Assembly (NCBI GenBank): GCA_943331855.1
Contig: CALQNE010000029.1
Span: 1-19,918, forward strand
Direction: 5' to 3'
From: Bordetella parapertussis
GTDB taxonomy: Bacteria; Pseudomonadota; Gammaproteobacteria; Burkholderiales; Burkholderiaceae_B
Length of the DNA: 19,918 nucleotides
Both the position numbers and the translations under genes were made by a program. Below are positions 1 to 6,615 of this stretch, piece by piece (the first letter of the stretch is position 1; every line of letters starts with the position of its first letter). A model generated the notes under the pieces. The model did not search any database. It worked only from the letters and a program-made list of their open reading frames with translations, and was not told where the DNA came from.

Positions 1-24
1 ATCAACGATTTGTTAAGAGCCTGA
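1..24 (+). CDS. 3' end of an upstream gene, possibly dapE (partial)
   Basis: The first 24 bases read in frame as INDLLRA followed by a TGA stop, ending seven bases before the prmB start codon. Such a short tail cannot be identified from sequence. My suggestion of succinyl-diaminopimelate desuccinylase (dapE) rests only on recalling that dapE often precedes prmB in betaproteobacteria and that DapE tails are leucine-rich. The close spacing suggests the gene is co-transcribed with prmB. That this is a coding tail at all is likely but unproven. Confidence 0.35.
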   Translation: MNDLLRA

Positions 25-31
25 CCCGGGC

Positions 32-928
32 ATGGATGCCTCACGCGATGCTCTGCAAACCGTTCGCGACTTAATTCGCTACGGCGTATCGCGTTTTAAT
101 CAAACCAAGCTGTCGTTTGGCCATGGGTCAGACAACGCTTGGGATGAGGCTGTGTATCTAGTACTCAACGCCCTGCATCTACCCCCCGATCAACTTGAAC
201 CCTTCATGGATGCTCGCGTCTTGCCTGAAGAGCGGCAAAGAGCCTTGGCCTATATTGATGCGCGTTGTGATCGGCGCGTTCCTGCTCCGTACCTTACACA
301 CGAGGCGTGGTTACAAGGCTATGCGTTTTATGTCGACGAACGCGTGATCGTGCCGCGCTCACCGATTGCTGAACTGTTGATGACGCAACTTAGCCCCTGG
401 ATTCTGGATCCCTACGAGGTCACAGGGATCTTGGATCTCTGTACCGGTTCAGGCTGTTTGGCAATTATTGCAGCCCATCAGTTTCCCGACGCTTTTGTAG
501 ACGCGACCGACATTTCAGCTCAGGCGCTTGAGGTCGCACTTCGCAATGTCACCGAGCACGGTCTAACTGATCGTTTAAACTTGCATCAGGGCAACCTGTA
601 TGATCCTCTGCCCGTCCTTGCAAGATACGATCTGATTATTTGTAATCCCCCCTACGTCAATAGCCAGTCGATGCTGAAGCTGCCTGCCGAGTACCAGCAC
701 GAACCCACTTTGGCGCTCGCTGGTGGTACAGATGGCATGGACTTAGTGCGCACCATTCTCGAGCAAGCGCCTGCTCATTTAAACGATCAAGGTATTCTTT
801 TGCTAGAAATTGGCCACGAACGCGCGTATTTTGAAGCGGCATTTCCAGACCTCGAGCCCATCTGGCTGGATACGGCTCAAGCCTCAGACCAGATTTTGTT
901 ACTCAACCGCGAGCAATTTTCGTCGTGA
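32..928 (+). CDS. prmB: PrmB, ribosomal protein L3 glutamine N5-methyltransferase
   Basis: A 298-residue class I methyltransferase of the HemK/PrmC group. The family transfers a methyl group from S-adenosylmethionine to the side-chain nitrogen of a glutamine in ribosomal protein L3, in the cytoplasm. A helical N-terminal recognition domain (about residues 1-100) is followed by the methyltransferase fold. The SAM-binding loop DLCTGSGC lies at 135-142, and the substrate-glutamine motif NPPY at 205-208. The motif PRSPI at 108-112 is typical of PrmB; the release-factor enzyme PrmC has PRPETE there, which decides between the two. Length matches the family. The ATG at 32 has only a weak upstream GAG, but the N-terminus fits. 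The TGA stop overlaps the GTG start of the ABC-F gene by four bases (GTGA), so the two are probably translationally coupled. Confidence 0.93.
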   Translation: MDASRDALQTVRDLIRYGVSRFNQTKLSFGHGSDNAWDEAVYLVLNALHLPPDQLEPFMDARVLPEERQRALAYIDARCDRRVPAPYLTHEAWLQGYAFYVDERVIVPRSPIAELLMTQLSPWILDPYEVTGILDLCTGSGCLAIIAAHQFPDAFVDATDISAQALEVALRNVTEHGLTDRLNLHQGNLYDPLPVLARYDLIICNPPYVNSQSMLKLPAEYQHEPTLALAGGTDGMDLVRTILEQAPAHLNDQGILLLEIGHERAYFEAAFPDLEPIWLDTAQASDQILLLNREQFSS

Positions 929-2958
929 TTCGTGCAACTGGCTTAACCGTGCGTCGCGGTGCAAAAGTACTTTTAGATCAAACAGATTTCGTGGTGCATC
1001 CCGGAGAACGTGTCGGGTTCGTCGGAAAAAATGGCGCGGGTAAATCGACCCTCTTTGCCTTAATCCAGCACGAAATGGATGCAGATGCCGGTCGACTTGA
1101 TTTCCCGGTTGGATGGCGAATCGCCAGTGTCAGACAGGAAATCGCAGACAGTCGCGATGCCGCGCGTGAATTCGTCATTGATGGCGACACGCACTTGCGT
1201 CACTTACAAGCCCAGCGCACGCTGATAGACGATACCGCACACACGAGCCCTGATCATGCCGAGGCGCAAGGTTCTCGCATCGCAGAGCTTGAAGCAGAAC
1301 TGATCGAAGCCGACGCCTGGACCTCTGTCTCGCGGGCAGAGCAGTTGTTGGCAGGACTGGGTTTTACCCCTGAGCAGTGGTCAGAACCTGTCGATAGTTT
1401 TTCGGGTGGCTGGCGCATGCGACTCGCGTTGGCGCGCGCGCTCATGGCACCCTCAGAGCTTTTACTGCTCGACGAACCCACCAACCACCTTGATCTTGAC
1501 GCCATGTTGTGGCTTGAGAAGTGGCTAGCCGCCTATCAAGGCACTGTGCTGTTGATCTCGCACGATACCGAATTTTTGGATGCCGTTGCACAAACCATTT
1601 TGCATTTTGATCAAGGCAAGCTCGTTCGTTACAAAGGCGGCTACGAAGACTTTGTCACGCAACGCGCTGAACGACTCAGACAAACTAAAGTTGCCTTCGA
1701 GCGTCAAACCCGTGAATCTGCACGCCTGCAAGGTTTTATTGATCGTTTCAAAGCTAAAGCTTCAAAGGCTAAACAGGCCCAGAGCCGCGTGAAGGCACTC
1801 GCCCGCATGGACTTGATGGCACCGATTCGTGCCGAATCCGGGATTGATATTCGGATCCCCTCGCCTAAAAGCATGCCGGACCCCTTGCTGGTACTTGATG
1901 ACATGCATGCGGGTTACACCACAGAGCAGGGCAAACAGGTCTCTATTCTGCGTAACGTCAAGCTCATGGTGCGCGGCGGCGATCGGATTGGCATTCTAGG
2001 CGTGAACGGCGCCGGCAAAAGCACCTTAGTTAAAACGCTGGCGGGCGAACTTGAGGTTCAAGGTGGCACACGACTTGCCTCCCGCGGGCTTGAAGTGGGC
2101 TATTTTGCGCAGCATCAACTTGATATGCTGGATTTAGCGAGTAGCCCTTTACAACACTTGTCACGCATCGCCCCTGGCACGCGCGAACAAGAACTACGCA
2201 ACTATCTTGGCGGCTTTGGTTTTGGTGGCGATCGCGTCACAGATACCGTCGAGCCGATGTCTGGTGGCGAAAAAGCGCGCTTGGCACTTTCGTTAATCGT
2301 TTGGCAAAAACCAAATTTGCTACTACTCGACGAACCGAGCAACCATTTAGATGTCGAAACGCGCGAAGCCTTAACCACGGCGCTGGCTGAGTTTGGCGGC
2401 AGCATGTTGTTGGTTTCGCACGACCGGCATCTTCTGCGCACGACGGTCGACAGTTTTTGGATTGTGGCCGATGGTGGTGTGCAAGAGTTTGATGGGGATC
2501 TTGAAGACTATCGCGACTGGCTCGCACAACATCAGGCCCGCGCACGCAAACAAGAGGCGGCCGCGCGTACTGCAGGTCGTGCCGCTGACAAAATGACGGC
2601 GGCTGAACAAGCCGCACAAGCCGCGGCACAGGCCGCAGCAACTGAAGCGGCGCAAACCGCGGCTTCGACACAAGAGCGAAAACTGAACAAGCGCGAAAGT
2701 GCCGAGCTCAGACAACAGACGGCACAACTTCGCAAACCTCTTGAACAGCAGATCAACAAACTTGAAAAAGAACTTGAACAAGTGCAGACCAAGCTAAAAA
2801 GCCTTGATACCTTGATCGCAGATTCAGATTTGTACAGTGAGACACGCAAAGACGAATGTGTGCGCGTACTGGCCGAGCACGGCGAACTCACCAAGCGAGC
2901 AGCTAGCCTTGAAAGTTCTTGGCTTGAATTACAAACGCAACTCGAAGCGTTTGCATAA
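925..2958 (+). CDS. yheS: ABC-F ATPase, YheS type
   Basis: A 677-residue soluble ABC-F protein: two nucleotide-binding domains and no membrane segment. Domain 1 has Walker A GKNGAGKST at 34-42, the signature SGGW at 160-163 and Walker B running into DEPTNHLD at 179-190. The inter-domain linker, including RYKGGYEDF, follows. Domain 2 has Walker A GVNGAGKST at 359-367, then a second SGGEKAR signature and DEPSNHLD. The C-terminus has an Ala/Gln-rich stretch (about 544-575), then a coiled coil that resembles the E. coli YheS tail as I remember it. ABC-F proteins act on ribosomes, mostly at the E site; the exact job of YheS is less settled. The start is GTG, overlapping the prmB stop. The protein is longer than E. 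coli YheS (about 637 residues), partly through the Ala/Gln-rich insert. Uup and EttA are alternatives, but the tail favours YheS. Confidence 0.9.
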   Translation: MIRATGLTVRRGAKVLLDQTDFVVHPGERVGFVGKNGAGKSTLFALIQHEMDADAGRLDFPVGWRIASVRQEIADSRDAAREFVIDGDTHLRHLQAQRTLIDDTAHTSPDHAEAQGSRIAELEAELIEADAWTSVSRAEQLLAGLGFTPEQWSEPVDSFSGGWRMRLALARALMAPSELLLLDEPTNHLDLDAMLWLEKWLAAYQGTVLLISHDTEFLDAVAQTILHFDQGKLVRYKGGYEDFVTQRAERLRQTKVAFERQTRESARLQGFIDRFKAKASKAKQAQSRVKALARMDLMAPIRAESGIDIRIPSPKSMPDPLLVLDDMHAGYTTEQGKQVSILRNVKLMVRGGDRIGILGVNGAGKSTLVKTLAGELEVQGGTRLASRGLEVGYFAQHQLDMLDLASSPLQHLSRIAPGTREQELRNYLGGFGFGGDRVTDTVEPMSGGEKARLALSLIVWQKPNLLLLDEPSNHLDVETREALTTALAEFGGSMLLVSHDRHLLRTTVDSFWIVADGGVQEFDGDLEDYRDWLAQHQARARKQEAAARTAGRAADKMTAAEQAAQAAAQAAATEAAQTAASTQERKLNKRESAELRQQTAQLRKPLEQQINKLEKELEQVQTKLKSLDTLIADSDLYSETRKDECVRVLAEHGELTKRAASLESSWLELQTQLEAFA

Positions 2959-3007
2959 TAAGTCGGTCGGATCGCATACCGCGTAATAAACCCGGCAACA
3001 GTCAGAG

Positions 3008-5305
3008 CTAGCTTTGTGTGATCTCAAGCTTGGCTACGCCAAGCGCGAGTGTTTTTGAGCCGACCTCGCGAAATTGAATCTGAGCTTGTGCGTCCAGACC
3101 GCTACCAGACAAGCCGATGATGGTGCCCTCGCCAAAACGACCGTGTCGCACACCCTGACCAATGCGAAACTGCTGAGCACCCACCGTGACACCTGTGGTC
3201 ACAGAGCGCGGCGCAACCGCAGCGTGAGACGAAGCCCCTTGCCGTCCGTAGGTGGCACCACCACCATCGCCGCTTGATTTCCAACGCGGCTCAGAATCAA
3301 TAAAGCCCTGCTTGGGGGTCAGCCATTTGAGATGGGCATCGGGCACTTCAGATAAAAACCGAGAACGCATTGCATAACGCGTTTGTCCATGCAGCATTCG
3401 GCTTTGTGCCAAACTAAAATACAGTCGCTCGCGCGCACGGGTAATCGCCACGTACATTAAACGCCGCTCTTCTTCGAGCCCAGATTGCTCAAGAACGCTG
3501 TTTTCGTGTGGAAACAAACCCTCCTCTAAGCCTGTAATAAATACGGCATCAAACTCAAGACCCTTGGCAGCATGCACCGTCATCAGCTGAACAGCATCTT
3601 GACCCGCCTGCGCTTGGTTATCACCCGCCTCTAGCGCCGCGTGCGACAAAAATGCCATCAAGGGTGACAGGCCACCAAAGCCCCCTTCTATCGGATCTTG
3701 CCCGGGCACGGCGGGGTTCACCTCGGCCGTCATCGAATCAGAGACAATGACTTCACCAGCCGGTAACCCAGAAACATTTGCCTCAGAGGCAAAGGCAGCC
3801 GCGGCAGTGACCAGTTCGTTTAAGTTTTCGATACGATCGGCGCCTTCGCGATCTTGCTGATAATGCGCGATCAAACCACTATGGGCGATTACATGCTCGA
3901 CCATCTCGGGTAAGGGCAAGTGACGCGTTTCGTCGGCCAAGCGTTGAATCATCTGTGCAAACTGCATCAGATTTCCACCGCCTTTGCCCGCAACACGAGC
4001 AACCGCATTAGACAAACTGGTATCAAAGGCTTTTGCCTGATCACTCAGCTGCTCTAGCGTGCGCGCACCAATTCCGCGCGGTGGAAAGTTCACGACCCTC
4101 ATCCAAGAGGTATCGTCATCGGGATTTGCCATCAAACGCAAATAGGCGAGCGCATGCTTGACTTCTTGTCGTTCAAAAAAGCGCAAGCCCCCGTAGACTT
4201 TGTAAGCAATACCCGCCGAAAATAAACCATGCTCAATCACACGCGACTGCGCGTTGCTACGATAAAGCACCGCAATTTGACTGCGGTCGCGTCCATCTGA
4301 GATCAATCCGCGAACCTCATCCACCAGCCACTGCGCTTCGAGCAAGTCGGTCGGCTGCTCGACGACACGAATCTGCTCACCTTCGCCTTGTTCGGTCCAG
4401 AGATTTTTTCCTAAGCGCCCGTTGTTATGGCAAATTAGCGCGTTTGCAGCGTCCAGAATATGACCAAACGAGCGGTAGTTCTGCTCGAGTCTAATCACGG
4501 TTCCGTGCGCGTAGTCACGCTCAAAGTCGGCCATATTGCCAACATTGGCGCCACGAAATGCGTAGATCGACTGATCATCGTCGCCTACCGCGAACATGTT
4601 GGCCCCACCGCCCGACAGCAAGGTGAGCCACTTATATTGCAGCGTGTTGGTATCTTGAAATTCATCAACCAGCACATGACGAAAACGACGCTGGTAGTGT
4701 GACCGAATGGGTTCGTGGCGCAACAGTAATTCGTACGCCCGCAACAATAACTCTGGAAAATCAACCACACCCTCGCGCTGACACTGGGTTTCGTAGAGCG
4801 TATAAATTTCAATCATGCGGCGTCGAAAACTATCGAACGCCTCAACATCGCCAGGGCGTTGTCCGTCTTCTTTGGCACCATTAATAAACCGCTGCACGTC
4901 ACGCGGCGGATACTTTTCATCATCAACCGCGTTTGCCTTCAACAAGCGCTTAATCGCGGCCAACTGGTCGGCCGTATCCAAAATCTGAAAAGACTGCGGC
5001 AAGCCGGCGTCGCGGTGGTGCGCCCTGAGCATGCGATTGCAGAGGCCGTGAAAGGTACCAATCCACAGGCCACGCGGATCGATCGGCAAAAGCGCCGACA
5101 CCCGCGAGAGCATTTCTCGCGCTGCTTTATTTGTGAAGGTAACGGCCAACAAGCCTTGAGGGCTAACTTGGCCGGTTTGAATCAGCCAGGCCATACGGGT
5201 GGTTAATACCCGCGTCTTACCACTGCCGGCCCCAGCCAGTACAAGTGCGTGCCGCGCTGCGAGGGTAACTGCTTCGCGCTGTGGTGCGTTAAGTTTGTCG
5301 ATCAT
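3008..5305 (-). CDS. uvrD: UvrD, DNA helicase II (superfamily 1 ATP-dependent helicase)
   Basis: A 765-residue superfamily 1A helicase that unwinds DNA 3' to 5' in nucleotide excision and mismatch repair. Seen here: Q-motif LNAPQREAV near the N-terminus, Walker A AGAGSGKT at 24-31, motif II DEFQDT at 214-219, motif III DDDQSIYAFRGA at 242-253, and motif VI VAITRARERL near the C-terminus. The last 55 or so residues (RIGQGVRHGRFGEG onward) match the Tudor-like tail of UvrD/PcrA, which favours UvrD over Rep. The reading frame is open for 25 more codons upstream, but those lie inside the desaturase gene. The ATG at 5305 begins MIDKLNAPQ, the expected N-terminus, and forms an ATGA overlap with the desaturase stop. 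A glycine-, proline- and valine-rich insert at about 508-545, before PLMAFLSHAAL, makes it longer than E. coli UvrD (720). Confidence 0.95.
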   Translation of the reverse strand: MIDKLNAPQREAVTLAARHALVLAGAGSGKTRVLTTRMAWLIQTGQVSPQGLLAVTFTNKAAREMLSRVSALLPIDPRGLWIGTFHGLCNRMLRAHHRDAGLPQSFQILDTADQLAAIKRLLKANAVDDEKYPPRDVQRFINGAKEDGQRPGDVEAFDSFRRRMIEIYTLYETQCQREGVVDFPELLLRAYELLLRHEPIRSHYQRRFRHVLVDEFQDTNTLQYKWLTLLSGGGANMFAVGDDDQSIYAFRGANVGNMADFERDYAHGTVIRLEQNYRSFGHILDAANALICHNNGRLGKNLWTEQGEGEQIRVVEQPTDLLEAQWLVDEVRGLISDGRDRSQIAVLYRSNAQSRVIEHGLFSAGIAYKVYGGLRFFERQEVKHALAYLRLMANPDDDTSWMRVVNFPPRGIGARTLEQLSDQAKAFDTSLSNAVARVAGKGGGNLMQFAQMIQRLADETRHLPLPEMVEHVIAHSGLIAHYQQDREGADRIENLNELVTAAAAFASEANVSGLPAGEVIVSDSMTAEVNPAVPGQDPIEGGFGGLSPLMAFLSHAALEAGDNQAQAGQDAVQLMTVHAAKGLEFDAVFITGLEEGLFPHENSVLEQSGLEEERRLMYVAITRARERLYFSLAQSRMLHGQTRYAMRSRFLSEVPDAHLKWLTPKQGFIDSEPRWKSSGDGGGATYGRQGASSHAAVAPRSVTTGVTVGAQQFRIGQGVRHGRFGEGTIIGLSGSGLDAQAQIQFREVGSKTLALGVAKLEITQS
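3028..3044. terminator. Possible weak terminator hairpin at the convergent yheS/uvrD ends
   Basis: GCTTGGC-TAC-GCCAAGC is a perfect 7-base inverted repeat with a 3-base loop, inside the last codons of uvrD and about 70 bases past the yheS stop. On the plus strand a T5 run begins seven bases later (3051-3055), so it could end prmB-yheS transcripts, though the T run is not adjacent as in a classical intrinsic terminator. On the minus strand there is no T run after it. The 49-base convergent gap (2959-3007) holds nothing clearer. It may simply be a coding coincidence. Confidence 0.2.
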
Positions 5306-6513
5306 GCCGCATAGCGGCGTAAGCGTAAGGCAAACTCTTCGAGGCTCACAATGCCGCTTTGTTGAGCGCGTTGGCACCAAGCTTGTAAGTCATGCAACAG
5401 CTGCTCACTTGACGCGGTTGAACTGTCCCACAACTTAGCGAGCTCGTGGCGCATTTGAACCAGCGTCGCCAACACTGCGGTTTGCGACAGGGCGTGGTCG
5501 ATGCGTGCACGCTCAGTCGCGGGCAAGGTTTCGTCGCCTCGCCCGAGCCAATGCGTTGCGGCTGCCAAGGCCTCGGCATGATTGGCGTCGCTTGCTGGCG
5601 CTGTAGAGGCTTTCAAACGGCTTAGTTCGGCTCTGCAAGCCGTTTTCATGATGGCGGTATAGCGCTCAAGAATCTCAAAGCGATGCGCAATCACACCTTG
5701 CAAGGTGCGCGCATCTACGCCGCCTTTACCCGTGGGCTCTAGTCGCAAACGAGGTGCCATTTTTTTTACTTTTGCTAAACCAAGCGCCTGCAAACCAAGA
5801 ATATACGTCCAGCCAATATCAAGCTCATACCACTTACTGGAGAACTTGGCCGAGGTTCCAAAAGCATGATGATTATTGTGGAGCTCTTCGCCGCCAATCA
5901 AAATACCAATCGGAAAGACGTTGGTGCTCGTGTCTGGTGAGGCAAAGTTGCGATAGCCAAAATAATGACCGACGCCATTGACGACCCCAGCTGCCCAAAA
6001 AGGAATCCAGGCCATCTGTACAGCCCATACCGTCAGCCCTAACGCACCAAATAGCGCCACATCAATGACCAGCATAATCAGAATGCCACGTGCGCTGTAG
6101 CGCGTATAGATATGCTCTTCAACCCAGTCAGCAGGCGTTCCGTGACCAAACTTAGAAAGTGTCTCGGCGTTTTTTGACTCGTGGCGATAAAGCTCGGCGC
6201 CACTAAAAAGCACCTTGTTGATGCCGTAGATCATGGGCGAGTGAGGATCACCGTCTCGTTCGCAGCGCGCGTGATGTTTGCGATGGATGGCCACCCATTC
6301 TTTTGTGACCATCCCCGTGGTGAGCCACAACCAGAAACGAAAGAAATGCATCACTGCCGGATGCAAGTCAAGACCACGATGCGCTTGACTCCGGTGCAAA
6401 AAAATCGTCACTGCCGCGATGGTGATGTGCGTTAGACCGAGCGTGATTAACGCAACCTGCCACCACGAAGCCTGTAACAAACCGCCCGCAGCAAAAGAAA
6501 TGATTTCGTTCAT
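5302..6513 (-). CDS. desA: DesA-like membrane fatty acid desaturase
   Basis: A 403-residue integral-membrane di-iron desaturase. The three histidine boxes that bind the metals are complete: HRSQAH at 40-45, HRKHH at 77-81 and HNNHH at 212-216, with a further H183 in GHYFGYR. Hydrophobic segments lie near 20-40, 55-70, 143-170 and 170-185. The enzyme would introduce a double bond (delta-9 in characterised relatives) into saturated acyl chains in the inner membrane, adjusting fluidity. From memory it resembles Pseudomonas aeruginosa DesA (PA0286, about 394 residues), which acts on phospholipid acyl chains; acyl-CoA use cannot be excluded. Residues after about 265 are a helical, soluble tail. 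No Shine-Dalgarno sequence is visible: an (ATAC)3 repeat sits directly before the ATG. The stop overlaps the uvrD start (ATGA). A palindrome and promoter-like elements lie upstream. Confidence 0.88.
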   Translation of the reverse strand: MNEIISFAAGGLLQASWWQVALITLGLTHITIAAVTIFLHRSQAHRGLDLHPAVMHFFRFWLWLTTGMVTKEWVAIHRKHHARCERDGDPHSPMIYGINKVLFSGAELYRHESKNAETLSKFGHGTPADWVEEHIYTRYSARGILIMLVIDVALFGALGLTVWAVQMAWIPFWAAGVVNGVGHYFGYRNFASPDTSTNVFPIGILIGGEELHNNHHAFGTSAKFSSKWYELDIGWTYILGLQALGLAKVKKMAPRLRLEPTGKGGVDARTLQGVIAHRFEILERYTAIMKTACRAELSRLKASTAPASDANHAEALAAATHWLGRGDETLPATERARIDHALSQTAVLATLVQMRHELAKLWDSSTASSEQLLHDLQAWCQRAQQSGIVSLEEFALRLRRYAA

Positions 6514-6525
6514 GTATGTATGTAT
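6514..6525 (-). repeat. (ATAC)3 tetranucleotide repeat directly upstream of desA start
   Basis: Read on the minus strand, three perfect ATAC units lead straight into the ATG of desA, and the start codon itself continues the pattern with AT. The tract occupies the place where a Shine-Dalgarno sequence would be expected, and none is seen. Three units is short for a slipping repeat, so it may have no function. Confidence 0.6.
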
Positions 6526-6535
6526 CGCCTACGAC

Positions 6536-6555
6536 AAAATAGTCAGTGCTATTTT
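6536..6555. promoter_or_regulatory. Perfect palindrome AAAATAG-N6-CTATTTT upstream of desA, candidate operator
   Basis: Two perfect 7-base arms with a 6-base spacer (TCAGTG on the plus strand) lie 22 bases before the desA start codon. The arm nearer rsmB overlaps a TAAAAT -10-like element read toward desA. That is where a repressor dimer would block transcription. Desaturase genes in other proteobacteria are controlled by TetR-type acyl-CoA sensors (DesT in Pseudomonas), but this palindrome is not one I recognise. An AT-rich stem like this would make a poor intrinsic terminator. The structure is seen; its function is inferred. Confidence 0.4.
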
Positions 6556-6578
6556 AGCCTAACCCACCCATTTGCCTA
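6551..6578 (-). promoter_or_regulatory. Candidate sigma-70 promoter for desA-uvrD
   Basis: On the minus strand, TAGGCA (6578-6573, four of six to TTGACA), a 16-base spacer and TAAAAT (6556-6551, five of six to TATAAT) point toward desA in the only sizeable gap of this strand run. The -10 overlaps the palindrome at 6536-6555. The spacing is slightly short. Purely a pattern match. Confidence 0.35.
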
Positions 6579-6615
6579 GACTATCCCAACAAAGTTTTTG
6601 CGTAAAATCAAACGA

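Noticed and set aside
2237..2781. Antisense open frames of 136-144 codons opposite yheS
   Set aside because: Cys/Arg-rich shadow translation of a clear ABC-F gene; no plausible start signal or homology.
2959..3007. CGGT-N10-ACCG pairing in the convergent yheS/uvrD gap as a terminator
   Set aside because: A four-base stem with a large loop and no T run is not enough.
5306..5380. 25 extra codons at the uvrD N-terminus
   Set aside because: They lie inside the desaturase gene and are not UvrD-like. The ATG at 5305 gives the family N-terminus and an ATGA junction.
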